This document shows positions 47,147-58,206 of a stretch of DNA of 64,000 bases, one piece after another. Each line of letters begins with the position of its first letter. Positions within the stretch are counted from its first letter, which is position 1. A program made the translations under genes and the position numbers. The notes under the pieces are model-generated. The model did not search any database and was not told the origin of the DNA. It saw only the letters and a list, made by a program, of their open reading frames with translations. Location: contig NC_088307.1 in NCBI RefSeq assembly GCF_032854445.1, positions 22,272,017 to 22,336,016 of the forward strand, read 5' to 3'. The DNA is from Liolophura sinensis. Taxonomy: Eukaryota; Mollusca; Polyplacophora; Chitonida; Chitonidae.

Positions 47147-47835
47147 AAAAAGAAATCGAAGAAATTTCTTCCACATTGTTTAATGGTCCTTCACCAGACA
47201 TGTACTTCATGTCGCAGTGTTTTCTTTCCATTTAAGAGAGGTTCTGGTATCCCTAATGAGAAAATCTTTGTTAGGTTTTATACTTACATCTGTTATCGTG
47301 TATGGCGTCAGTATTACTTTAAACGCCACTTGCTTGAAATGATTTGGACAAGTTCACTTGCATTTAAAATGTTTCCTTCGGTTAAGTCTGCACGGATATA
47401 CAGTTATACAGACGTTGTTCGCTCGTTTTATGCTCTATTGGTCGTTGTCAAACATAAATAGGATCAAAATCAAGGAGACGTTTAAGTCTTAAAGAAAGCT
47501 AAGGAAAAACGTTAATCTAGCCACGTCCTAACAACCACCCAGTACTGTGATAGTAGAAAACATATTTCCAAAAAAATCAATGATTAAAAAAAAATTTGTA
47601 ATTTCCGATTCAAATTAAAATTTGGGCTGGTTTCACGATGTTAGCCTTAGTTTCACGAACTCGATAAGAGGGTTGAAAATAGAACAAGTCCGTTTCATAA
47701 GCCGCGCTGAAGCGATGCGATTTGTCTATTGATCTGTCGAAATCGACAAGTTGAATGAAATTAAAACAAGCCGGCATTCAGACCATGCGATTTAGCGAAA
47801 CTTACAATCTACACGAAAACTATTTTCGTACTCAG
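47147..47835. other. No gene seen
   Basis: A 92-codon plus-strand frame at 47183-47461 is unrecognised. A-rich tracts near 47570-47600. Confidence 0.5.
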
Positions 47836-47966
47836 TATACTTTCTTAGTTTTTTGGTGGTTTGTGTTATACCTCATTTTGGGAATTGGCTTTGCAATTAT
47901 TGACTTGGAACTTCCTTATTGGTTGGCGGCTGGTATGCGAATCTCTGTTTCTACACATAGATTCAT
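47836..47966 (+). repeat. Repeat D copy
   Basis: 'actttcttagttttttggtg', 'cattttgggaattggctttg', 'aattattgacttggaacttc', 'ttggcggctggtatgcg' and 'gtttctacacatag'. The 85-codon frame over it (47755-48012) contains the longest intact translation of repeat D. Confidence 0.7.
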
Positions 47967-48067
47967 GGCGATGTCCGTGGCGATATTAGCAAAGAATAAG
48001 GTCTATACTTAAACAGAAACAGTTTTTCGTAAACGATAATAAATAACGGTGATTTAATAAGCAGAGG

Positions 48068-48452
48068 TAACCAGGTGTGTATGTATGTTATGAATCCATG
48101 GGGTTTAACTTACTTAACAATGTACTTAACAATGCTTCAGTCATATGATGACGAGGAGTCACTAGGTGTTTGAACATATACTGTGTCCTCTTGTGTCAGG
48201 ACGAGTCCATGCGCCAAAGTGCTGCCGCCACTGAAGAATTATACCAGACATGACACCCCACCCAGTCGTATTATACTGACACCATGTCAGCCAGCCATGT
48301 TTCCGTCCTCTAACCTCTCATCGCTTAGCGTCAAGCGAAGCAGCAACAAGTACCATTTTAAAAGTTTTTGATATTACCCGACGTCTGCCAACTTCAAGGC
48401 GGACGCTCTAACCGCTAGGCCACCGAAGCGGTTAAATGATGATAACCGGGTG
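48068..48452 (-). mobile_element. SINE B, full length, with 10-bp target duplication
   Basis: On the minus strand the head 'cggtggcctagcggttagag' (A box, 48408-48427) leads to the body 'ccgccactgaagaattatac' read on the plus strand, and 'ggggtttaacttact' near 48100. 'taaccaggtg' (48068-48077) and 'taaccgggtg' (48443-48452) flank it. Confidence 0.88.
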
Positions 48453-50014
48453 ACGATTTATGTTTGGTCGCATGTGGTCTCATGTGGAAGAGAACGCCAT
48501 ATAACAGATAGAAGTATGTAGGAAAGGCTTCAAAAGATACATTAAAAATGGAACAAAACAGATATGTTTGGGAGAACATAGAGATAAAGGTAAATGTTTA
48601 GAAAGGTACAGAAAACTGGAAAGACGAGAAAAAGCTGCAGCTTTAGACAGATGGGGTTGTTTTTCTGTATGAAATGTGAACATACGTACACAGTGTTTCT
48701 AACGGTGACATGCGTATACATAACTTGATGCATGCAAGCTTGACCATTAGAGAAGAAAACAGAAAAGATATGAATGTCATTAATGAGCGAGAAACAGTGC
48801 GTCGAGCTGCTAAAAGCCTTTGCCCGAAAATAGTTTTCACTGAAAAACGTGTTTATGAAAATTCAAATAGCACAGTAGGCAAAGAATGGCATATATGAAC
48901 AAATAAAAACACCAAACGGTGGCGAAAAAAGTAACGTTTGCGACAAATGTTGGCGTTTAAGTCTGTTTAACAATGAAAAAGGCTGTGACGTACAAACTAG
49001 AAGTTTCCGGATAGGTACGATCAAGAACACAAGAAAAGGCGAACTGTCGTATGGTGTATAATGCGATGAAACAGTTTAGGAAAACGGGTATACATTTATA
49101 TATGTAATGAGTAAGAACGGCTATGTAAAAACGAATTATCCGCAAAACGTTTAAGGAACAAAAGTTTGCCATGTAGCAAAAGCTAATATGTCTTTACTTA
49201 GGGCCCTGATGGTGATGACTGACACCTTAATTCAATTGCCTTAAGATTGATATTGGTCCGTAAATTCTTTCTACAGCAATACACGTCAAACGCATTACAT
49301 TTCATGGAGATGTCTAAACACCTCAGTCAAATTGGGCAACTAGAGAAGTCTTTCGATATGTAGTGTGCTTGCAAGTTCGTAGACGTCATGTAGGAGAGAT
49401 ACGATAACAAATTCCTTCGAGAGAATGAATTATGTATCAATTATCAAAACCAGAGGGAGAACAAAATGCAATTACTTGACATCAAAGAAAAATCGTAAAA
49501 GCCAATGATGGTCACGGGAGGGTCATAGGCGCTATGCCTGCAGCAAAGGGACACGGGACGTCTTCCCGCTGGCGAGGGTTATTCTAAACACCCGTCCTCG
49601 ACTGTTTAGCGTAAAAAATAGAATACAACGAGAATCGACGCCAAGTCAAGGGAAGAATTCCGCTTGCCTATTAACAAAGAGCATTCAACTTCACGTTCTC
49701 CAGGGACATTCCACACCTGTACGTGTGTCTTCCAATAATAAATAATTTAAATATTCCAATCCGCATTCGTATCTCTTTCTTTTGTAAATATTTCAGATTA
49801 CCCAACGACGTTAAATGTTCCCGCGAGTAACACATGCGGAGATGCCGACGCGCTTTCAAATTTAAAGCGTTTTTGAAGTGCACCTTCAGAACAGCTGCCA
49901 GATAGTGACAATATTAACATCAGGGGCTTCTTAAAGAAAAGCACTGGAAAGAAGTCTAATGTATCGGCTAATAGTGGAGAAATTCTAGCTTCCCGGTCAA
50001 TGGTTAAACTAAGG
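48453..50014. other. No supported gene
   Basis: Frames at 48480-48898 on both strands overlap and are unrecognised. On the plus strand 'tttcttttgtaaatatttcag' (49776-49796) is a good splice-acceptor pattern, but the sequence after it has no long frame. If the 50015-50290 segment is a first exon, this is intron. Confidence 0.4.
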
Positions 50015-50290
50015 ACTTACCTTTCATGTGGTGCCGCTCTCGTCCGCTAAGCCTATGCGCTTACTACACACTGTGGGGTGCGCAGTCCAGTCGGTTATAA
50101 ACATCGGCTAACACTGCGCTCGCTACACCCAGAGAACCGTGGGCTGGTCACGTGACATCAGTAGAACGCGTAATATCCAGCTCCGGTCGCCTTGCACCTA
50201 CCTCTCGTTTTTGTCTTCGGGCCGTATAATGGCGGATGCAGGTATAGCTGCCAACGTAACGCAAAGTGGGCGGGGAGGGGGTTGATGGGT
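50015..50290 (-). promoter_or_regulatory. Candidate first exon and promoter of a minus-strand gene
   Basis: On the minus strand 'catgaaag' is followed by 'gtaagt' (50015-50020), a consensus splice donor. The 200 bases before it are GC-richer than their surroundings and have several CpGs. A GC-box-like 'gtgggcggggagggggttg' lies at 50267-50285. On the opposite strand 'ataatggcggatgcaggtat' (50227-50246) could equally be a plus-strand start followed by a donor-like 'gtatag'. So the segment may be a bidirectional promoter. The downstream partner on the minus strand could be the exon at 45222-45590. No TATA box was seen. Confidence 0.35.
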
Positions 50291-50507
50291 GGATCTTTTA
50301 CATGACGAGCGACTCGACTAAACTACATCCAATTATTTCACTGTTGGGTTTATTTCTACAAATGTCAGAGCTGCTTAATCCAGATATGCCTTGACGGATT
50401 AGTGGAGAGGAAGGGAGCAAAACAGCTTGCATATTAGGGAGTACAACCAACGTTCTGGGAAACGAAATTGCTTGCTCAAATCGCGCTGATCTGTATATGA
50501 AAGATTA

Positions 50508-50655
50508 GAGCATAGAGAGTAGGTCCAGAGCAGTGACAAAGGTGTGACTAGATAGCAAAGTGTCACGTCCAAGCGATGAAATCAGGCCTCTTACCAATTT
50601 ACATGAATAGGGTGTTTATCCCTAACTGTCCGGTGTATGAGTGTATTTAAACGCC
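50508..50655 (+). repeat. Repeat C copy, first half
   Basis: 'gcatagagagtaggtccaga', 'gtgacaaaggtgtgactaga', 'tgtcacgtccaagcgatgaa' and 'ttaccaatttacatgaatag' in family order. Confidence 0.8.
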
Positions 50656-50924
50656 CTTGAATTTGATAGCTATAACTGTTATTAACGCCGTTCTGCGGGG
50701 GCACATATTTCTATAGTCCTTCGATAAATATTTCCTCTCTTGCCAGCCCGGTCATAAGAAAAACAAAAAAACATTAGCTTAAGAGAATATGTTGCCAGTG
50801 CTACGTTTGCAAACAGAGAATGACTTTTTGATTCAGCCTCAATAGGAATCGTCTTGTGGTTGTACTGATCACATCTGTCGATGTATTTCGACTTATATCT
50901 GATGACAATGATCCGATAATATCT

Positions 50925-50990
50925 CTACGGCTGGCTGGTCAAATGTGTTTTTTGTCATCGCTGCTCTGACTTTGCTCTCCCAGTCTTTTG
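50925..50990 (-). repeat. Repeat C fragment
   Basis: 'ggctggtcaaatgtgttttt', 'tgtcatcgctgctctgactt' and 'tgctctcccagtcttttgta' match the outer end; a near-complete inverted copy follows 20 bases on. Confidence 0.65.
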
Positions 50991-51007
50991 TATTAAAGGT
51001 CTTTTTA

Positions 51008-51268
51008 TTGTACGTTAAATGTGACGAAAACACAGCGTTTTGAGTAATTCTAGACCAGTGGCGTCCAATGAATTGCAATAAACACCACTGCATTTTTTTT
51101 ACCAACGCAATAGTGCTAGACGGGAAGTGCAAGATGCTACTATGTATGCATTTACATGAGCAGTCAGAATAAAACCCTGAGGTTACGTTTGGCCATTTGT
51201 CAGCTATCACACTGTCGTCGCTGCTCTGGTTTTTCTCTCTATGCAGTACGTCCTTAATTACATTGTCA
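51008..51268 (-). repeat. Repeat C copy, near full length
   Basis: From 'cgttaaatgtgacgaaaaca' through 'gagtaattctagaccagtgg', 'ttgcaataaacaccactgca', 'acatgagcagtcagaataaa' to 'ctctctatgcagtacgtcct'. A good copy for the 3' boundary of the unit. Confidence 0.9.
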
Positions 51269-53539
51269 GGCGTAGCTATTAATACTGCATTGAACTGAAT
51301 TCACGTTTATAACTGCAAGCAAAATACATGCTTCTCGTATTGTGCATTGAAATTCAATATGATGCAAATGAATAAGAAATACAAATTTGTACACAAAAAC
51401 AACAAAATCAGAAATGGAGAATGGTGTCGGTTTAAGGCAAAACAAATGCCACTGTAGATCACAATTAAGTTGATACCAGACTTCAAGGATGCATGAAACA
51501 TCGTTATTTTCTCTTAACACATAGTATATGATGTGTTGTAAAACATAAAACTACTGCAAAATTGGCTACTGCCTTCTTGGGGCGAAAAAATTGCATAAAA
51601 CTATAGTTTGCGTAAAGGCCCAGCGGTCAGTCCGTAAGAAGGCTACTTGAAGGACAAATCATCAGTGATAGCTGTCAAACAACTTTGTTCGGGAGAGAGA
51701 ATTTGGGGCGCTAAGCAGGCCCGGCGTACCCGATATGTTCATCGATGACATTATTTCCGAACATTTCCGACCATTGAAGGAAAACATGCATAAAACAAAG
51801 GAGTCATTAAGAATTATAAAATATTTGTGAAAAATGGAAATTGCTTTGGCATATCTTTCTTCATTTTCCTTAATTCATAATCTTTGTTTCATAGTACCTT
51901 TTCATCTATCCTCCATTCTTTTTTTAGACCAGAACTATGTACTAAAACGAACCGTCTGGGGCCGGTTTAACCAATAGAGTGCGCTCTTACAGAGCGCCAT
52001 AAAACTTAAAGGATTAGTGTCCAGATTGGTTATTTATTGGTTATGAATTAGCTACCCCTGTTTATATTGTTAAATGATGTGTAAAAAAATATTGGGATAA
52101 AGTACAGTAATCTGAGTAATATGGCATTAAAATCACCAGATAATGAGGCTGGGTTTATGCCTTTTTAAGTGTCCAACTTTACGAGCAGCCAGAGCTTCGC
52201 CATTTGGTTCAGTGTTAAAGAGCCACACAAATGACAACAAGCATATCGAAATTTCCCATGAAATGATTTGCTGTTCTGCATTCGGTTGGAAAAAAAATTG
52301 GTCGTGGAGGAACTCTGGAGTTGGTTTTTTCCAAGTTTCCTGACGATTTGGCCCTCAGGAAAGCGTAGATTTCCAGGCACAAGATGGAAGGGTTTTTTAC
52401 CCCACCAAACACAGCCAAATCTTTGCCGGACTGTCAGGAGTTTTGATAAGAAATCCCAGCTAAATTTTTATAGCAGGGAGGGAAAAGTAAGCTTTAAATA
52501 TAGCGGAAGTTTATTCGTCATTAGTCGTGATCAATCTTCGGCCAGACGGTAAAGTGAAAGAAAAGTAGATACAACCACATGATGGCTTCCAATGAATGTC
52601 GCTTTGATACACCCTTTCCGATTGGCTGTGTCTCTCCTGTGGACCAATGAGTAAACTTCTAACAGATGGTTTAACTGTGTACAACAACGCAATGGCAGTT
52701 TGACAGCTGCGGCAAGGCGAGCGTTTTCTGACGGGCTGCACAGAACGATTAAAACGGAAAACAATCCAAAACTAATCGCTTTGCTTGACTGTGTTAATTA
52801 AGAATGGATGACTGGTGTTGAAATACTGGATGTTGATTAAAATTACTCTGAAAGGCGCTAAAACAAGTGAAAGTAAACAGTAAAGCAAAGATGTATCAAG
52901 GATTATCATGCAGATGCAGTTGTTCTCTAATGGACGAGAACAATGGACGACAACAGACTTAGAACACCAATCCAAAAACTTGACCAAAGAATCCTTGCCT
53001 CACACAAGATGGACCTCGATACTGCAGTCGTGCACTGGAAGGTCTCGATTGTACACAAACAGGAGTCCTCCTTCAGAAATACAGGTGTTCATTTATTCCC
53101 CCGGAAGTAGTGCAAGGGTAGAATATAAATAGGCTGTAGGAATTAATGAAAACGTGCAATGAAAAACTTATTATAAGGAATGTTCTCCTCCTAAATCAAA
53201 AAGTGCTACGTCTGACAGATTTAACATCAAGATCAAAACGTCCACACACCATTATGTTTCAGAGAGAGTTAGATGAATCATTTTACTTTGTTTTTCGGAT
53301 GAGAAGAGAAATCTTCTTTATCCAGACAGCTTGACCATACAACGAATCAATGATGGCCAACACCTAGGGTTCCGTAATTAAAGCCACCATGCAATTAAGA
53401 CATCAAATTAAGGAGCAAGATGTTGATTAAACACCCATGGCACCCGCTGACAGATAAATGAGAGTGTGAGTGTCCATCTGAAAGAATGAAAAGCCGTGTA
53501 GTTTCCTTTAGTGTTTTGGGGTCAGAGTTGTTTGGGAAG
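51269..53539. other. No supported gene
   Basis: About 2.3 kb without a matched repeat. Several frames of 60-94 codons (for example 52268-52552 plus, 52511-52764 minus) overlap on both strands and none is recognisable. No clear splice pattern. Confidence 0.45.
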
Positions 53540-53735
53540 TATCAGTGTAATGGCTCGGGTGGGCGCGGCTTACTTGCCTTCGGTGAGTCGTCTCAGTGAA
53601 GCAGCACTAGATAAAAGAGCGGTGAAAATCCGTCCAGCAACAAGGAGGAACATGACACGTAGTCTAAGAACTCTTCATATGACTGAAATTTGTTAATTAC
53701 GACCTTAAACCCCCCAAGCAATCACTTACTCACGT
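53540..53735 (+). mobile_element. SINE B copy, head missing
   Basis: 'tcagtgtaatggctcgggtg', 'gagtcgtctcagtgaagcag', 'aaaatccgtccagcaacaag' and the end 'ccttaaaccccccaagcaat' mirror 20590-20760. The 61-codon frame here (53511-53696) is incidental. Confidence 0.8.
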
Positions 53736-53799
53736 ACAACATAGAGAGGAGAATTTGATGTTCCCCGTTGTACTATAGGACGCCAAAGAGATCTACTAG

Positions 53800-55320
53800 T
53801 CGCCATTCCGGGGGTTTCACGTCTTGGTAGACATCGGGTTATTCTCGGAGGAAACCTCCACAAAGAACAACACAGTCACGTACAGTATATGGAAAAGTCT
53901 CTTTATGGATGACTAAACCAGATATTAGAGATAGCTGAAAGATTCGGATTGCAACAACTCTGTAGTCATGACAATAAAATGGCTGGTAAGGACTGGCTTT
54001 GAGGGTTTCTCTCTCGTCATCGAGATGTAAGCATAAGAGAACCCCAAGGAACTAATCCGCCCAGGGCAGTTGGGTTCAACAGACCTAAAGTTCAGCTGTT
54101 TTTTGTGTATAAAGGCTTTCTTCAAACTGAAAAATTCACACCCGCTCGTGACTAGAAAATGACGAGACGGGCATCACAAGCGCAACCTATGCACGTGAGC
54201 ATGGCATACATCTGTTAACACTTCCACCCCACAGCACTCACAAGATGCAGCCTCTGGACAGAACCTACTTTAAATCCTTGGAGACAGCATACAATGCAGC
54301 AGCTGACTCGTGGATGATTGCCAACCTCGGAAAACAAACTTGGTTTTTCGAAATGGCTGTTATGTTTGGCAAGGTTACCTTAAGTCAGCAACTACCGAAA
54401 AGGCTGTAGGTGGTGGGAGGGGGGTGGGGGGTGGGGGGTGGAGGGTGCATGCATGTTGCGGAATATGGCCTTTTTCCAGATATGGAGTTGACCGGGGCTG
54501 CAGTAACAGATGATCCTGAACCCCAGAAAGAGACAACAGCGGATAGACAGAATGCATCCATTCCACAAGTACCAGAGATTGCCCGTCCAGCTGAAGAACG
54601 GCAAAATAATATGACCATCAGCGAACAAGAAACTTCTAGTTTTGCGACGAAAGCGGCCCAGTTACCCCTACCAGGTGTAGCGAGCTCCATCACTCAAGGT
54701 GTATCTGGTAATCAAACTCTATCACAGCATATTTGTATTGAGTGGGTAACGGCAAGCCTATGGTATAAAGCGTCCAGGGAGTCTTATATCATAAACTATA
54801 ACTGGGCCACTGCAACTGTTTCAATCAATCCCTCTATAGAATAAATTGTTTAATGCGGGTTGGTTTTTTTAATCGCTCAGACTGCTTTTGTTTAATTCAG
54901 GCTGCTCAACAACAATGCAACACCTTATTCGAAGCTTGTCGTCGCCACCAAAGCTGCAATACTGGAAGAGAGGGAATCATCCAAAGATTCAAAGGGTAAA
55001 AGTGGTAAGAAGGCTGCCATGAAGAGCCCAGGAAAAAAGGATTGTAGTAAGAAAAACCCAAGGGTAAAGGTACCGTGAAGAAGAGAAAGACAAAAATGCT
55101 GATGAAGAAAGTACCCATGAAGAGGAAAAATGGCCTGGCCTAATTTGTTGGGGGTCTAACTCAAATTCAAAATCAAGGGAAATTTGGGTACAGTGTGTAA
55201 CATGTCTGAAATGGGCACATGAAGAATGTACAAACGGTGAAAAGGTGTTGGTGCGCCCAAACTACGAATCTGACCAGGATCTATTGATTAAAACGGGGAT
55301 ACTTGCTTTCATTCGATCCA
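53800..55320 (+). pseudogene. Pogo/Tigger-like transposase relic, catalytic core deleted
   Basis: Fragments in several frames line up with the order of pogo/Tigger (Tc1/mariner superfamily) transposases. 53820-53900 gives 'LGRHRV' and 'MEKSLYG'-like DNA-binding-region sequence. 53958-54120 gives 'KMAGKDWL', then after an in-frame TGA 'GFLSRHRDVSIREP' and 'VGFNRPKVQLFF' (CENPB-type HTH and linker). 54156-54406 gives 'NDETGIT' joined directly to 'YAREHGIHLLTLPPHSTH' and 'KMQPLDRTYFKSLETAYN'. 54457-54513 gives 'GIWPFSR'. 55175-55250 gives 'WVQCVTCLKWAHEEC', the zinc-finger-like tail. The first catalytic Asp motif (DETG) is present but the segment with the second Asp (usually in a D-G-H-x-S-H context) is missing. 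Several frameshifts, stops and a G-rich insertion (54410-54447) confirm a dead copy. The 144-codon frame at 54410-54844 is part of the relic. Confidence 0.85.
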
Positions 55321-55807
55321 ACTTTGTGACAAGTTCTTTTTCGAATATTTAAGTTCTCTTTTCTTGTTATGTGTTGCCAAGAACCCTGTAAGTCGGAAAT
55401 AACCTACTTCAATAGGCCTAATGTGTTTCAAACTGTCTGATATGAACTAAACATATGACCTCGTGTGAATAAAAAAGGTTGGCATTATTATATATTACAA
55501 GAGTCTGGTGTGCGTTTGAAAAATGTTTGCTCGTGTGGCTGAGGGTGGGGTGGGGGACGCCCATCTTGAGCATGTTGCCCCAGCTTGAAGCGTAACGCCC
55601 TTTTGGAGTTAATAATGTTGACGTTCCTGTAGTCTGTAAAAATAGGTAATTATCTACATGCGAATGGGTACGTGTGGGATACGCCCTGGGATATAACTGT
55701 GTGGAACGGTTTCTAATTTAGCCGTTGTGGATGTACAACTTTGGGTTTAGGGTGTTCGCTTTACCCCAACCCTAACCAAGCTGCAATATACTGAACGTCA
55801 CTGGTCT
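55321..55807. other. Flank of the transposase relic; no separate gene
   Basis: 'gtgaataaaaaag' at 55465-55477 holds a polyadenylation-type 'aataaa' that may be the transposon's own. 'gagcatgttgccccagcttg' (55568-55587) resembles terminal sequence I associate with pogo-like elements, so the relic's 3' end may lie near 55590. I did not find the matching 5' end. Confidence 0.4.
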
Positions 55808-55960
55808 AGAATAAAGGCCAAAACAGAGATGACAGTGTGATAGCTGGCAGATGTTCAGAAATCCGGCCTTTTGCCTGGACCATTTAGGGTTTTATTCCAA
55901 CTCTTCATGTAATGCTTAAATTAAACAGTACCAAATCGCACGACCCCTATAGCACATCAC
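55808..55960 (+). repeat. Repeat C copy, partial
   Basis: 'ctagaataaaggccaaaaca', 'gatgacagtgtgatagctgg', 'catttagggttttattccaa' and 'cttcatgtaatgcttaaatt' match with internal losses. Confidence 0.8.
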
Positions 55961-56490
55961 ACACAGAAACGAGAAAGTAAGTCAAAACAAAGCAACGACA
56001 GCGAGATGTGAGCTGTCATCTGGCCATGGGCTCTTTGATAAATACAGGCGAGCAGCTGTGTGCGTCTAATCCGGGGAATGCTCTCCGTTATATATCATCC
56101 TCGGACGTAAAGAGAAACATTTATCTGTCACTTAGTAAGCATTAGAAGCAGTAGTTCAAGAAAAAATAGAACAAAGGTAAAGAAAAAGGACAGATTTACG
56201 AAACTCTCGACCTATTATCTGTTCTCCGTGAAGAGATATATCACAGATGGTTATGACATTTGCTTACATTTTCTTCTCGGTTTTATCCGCAGACTGCAGA
56301 TGTACAAGGTAACTTAAACCATCTGTATGCTGTAGAACAGCAAAAAAAACCTCTCTCAACTTTTGCCTCTCACCATTGAACTGTTACCACCATAGTTGAC
56401 CGCAATGCTGACAAGACAATACCTTTATTCGCCCAGACCACCTCCAGTGGTACATGAAGTATAACATAAAGCAATTTGATGGCGAAAAGG
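55961..56490. other. No gene seen
   Basis: Nothing recognisable; a few A-rich tracts. Confidence 0.55.
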
Positions 56491-56654
56491 CCATAAATAA
56501 TATTTATTTATAGATTTGATTGATGTTCAACGCCGTTTTCAACAATATTTCACCTATACGACGGCGACCAGAAACGTACGACCAGGGAGGAAGCCAGCAT
56601 ATGTTAGACTTGATCTCATAGTGACCGCATTGGTCAGAGGCCCCATAAATAATA
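56491..56654 (-). mobile_element. SINE A copy, internally deleted, with 12-bp target duplication
   Basis: The tail side reads 'ttgatgttcaacgccgtttt' and 'tatacgacggcgaccag'. The head side keeps 'gaccgcattggtcagagg'. The central body ('ggaaaccgggcag' to 'acctgcggatgg') is absent. Perfect 'ccataaataata' lies at 56491-56502 and 56643-56654. Confidence 0.92.
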
Positions 56655-56693
56655 CATACGTCAAACAGTTTTTCCGGACATTTAACATTTGTA

Positions 56694-56875
56694 TGATGAA
56701 TACATTTATTTATTTATTTACTCATTTGATTGGTGTTTTACGCCGTACTCAAGAATATTTCACTTATACGACGGCGGCCAGCATTATGGTGGGAGAAAAC
56801 AGGGCACAGCCCAAGGGAAACCCGCGACCATCCGCAGGTTGCTGGAAGACCTTCTGACGTACGGCCGTGATGAAT
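56694..56875 (-). mobile_element. SINE A copy, 5'-truncated, with 8-bp target duplication
   Basis: Plus-strand 'tttgattggtgttttacgcc' to 'ttctgacgtacggccg', with a long (attt)n side. 'tgatgaat' is repeated at 56694-56701 and 56868-56875. It is truncated a few bases inside the shared 'ctctccggcc' point. Confidence 0.85.
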
Positions 56876-56971
56876 TTACATACTTGCTTTAATCTTTATG
56901 GACAGCAACTTGTAAATGAACATGTCGTCTAATTTATATACCTTTGGGCATATTTTGAGATACATATATCT

Positions 56972-57261
56972 TTCTAGTCATGGAAGGGCCACCCTGGCCG
57001 GGGAAGTTAGCACGCCGGCGCGGCGAAATGACCCAGGGACCTCTCATCAATGCGGTCGTTGCGTGTTGAATTCCAGCTCATACTGGTTTCCTCTCCGGCT
57101 CTGCGTTAGAAGGTCTCCCAGCAATCTGCAGATGGTTGAGGGTTTTCCCCGGGTCTGCCAAGTTCCCTCCCAACATATTGCTGGCCGACGTCACATAAGT
57201 GAAATATTCTTGAGCACGACGGAAACAGCAATGGAATAAAGAAATAAATTCTAGCCATTGA
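56972..57261 (+). mobile_element. SINE A, full length, with imperfect target duplication
   Basis: Head 'ccctggccggggaagttagc', B-box-like 'gcgtgttgaattccag', complete body and tail. 'ttctagtcatgga' (56972-56984) is matched by 'ttctagccattga' (57249-57261). It faces the inverted copy at 56694-56875. Confidence 0.85.
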
Positions 57262-57721
57262 GAATTTGGGGCAAAACAAGCAAATTGTGGTGTTTATCAT
57301 CGATTTCGTTGAGATCACACTGCGAATGAAATCTCTCTTCTAGCCACTCCTGTCAACTGGCCAGACTGAACTGGCAAGCTTTGCCCACAGGTCCTAAATT
57401 TGCACCAATAATATCTATTGCTTGCTGAAGTTCAAAAGCATTCTTATACAATAATATGTATAGTTCGAGCATTTAATCATGTCCATTTCAAAGGACTGGA
57501 TGAACTGATTTTTGAGGTTATAGGCTTAATGGGTTTACTAACATTTTTCGGAGGCGAAACCCATGACTGATCAATACGCAGAAATGCATTATACCTGTGC
57601 TTTCCAAAATATACAGCATATTCTTGGCCCTCTTAATTAGATAATAGCCAGATTTTGCGGCTTACTCGCAACGGGGCGTTAAATTGATGAATTTTCCCAC
57701 ACATGAGGCATTTAACATTAG
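57262..57721. other. No gene seen
   Basis: No matched repeat or open frame. Confidence 0.55.
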
Positions 57722-58040
57722 GGTAGTGGGAAATGGCTCAGCTGTCAAGTGCGTGATTTACCACACGAGATGCGAGTTCAAATCCCTGACTTGGTAGATT
57801 CCACCTTTTGTCATTGTTCTAGGAACTTTGATGACAATAAACGATCAAAAGCCGACACAGAGTCCTGTACGCAGTACAATGTTTAATGTCTGTGCCTCAC
57901 ATTTCGGAAAAATTCTCAGTAACCTGTTGAAGGTTGATGTTTAAGTTCCTAGCGCTCAGCTTGTTTCCATCTATAAATCTGACCGTCATTGTATTATTGA
58001 AAGCGTTTTAAGTATGACGTTAAAAAAATCAAAGAAAAAA
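57722..58040 (+). mobile_element. SINE F, tRNA-derived, apparently full length
   Basis: A-box-like 'tggctcagctgtcaagtg' (57734-57751) and B-box-like 'gcgagttcaaatccc' (57772-57786) are about 38 bases apart, as in tRNA genes. The body has 'tttgatgacaataaacgatc' and the 3' end runs 'agtatgacgttaaaaaaatc' into an A run. A second copy is at 39410-39690. No clear flanking duplication. Confidence 0.8.
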
Positions 58041-58128
58041 AAATATACAAATATATATACCTACACAAAAAATCATATCACGAACGTCTGGGCAAACAAG
58101 CGACAGACATTTTAATATCCACTGTCCC

Positions 58129-58206
58129 AGAGCACCACCTACGCCAAATCGAAATACTGCGTGTCCGAGAGCACCACCTACACCAAATCGAAGCACTGCG
58201 TGTAAA
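58129..58206. repeat. Tandem duplication, 39 bp x 2
   Basis: 'agagcaccacctacgccaaa' (58129) and 'agagcaccacctacaccaaa' (58168) start two units that continue 'tcgaaatactgcgtgt' and 'tcgaagcactgcgtgt'. They differ at two or three positions. Confidence 0.9.

Noticed and set aside
56516-56857. 113-codon plus-strand frame
   Set aside because: Spans two antisense SINE A copies.
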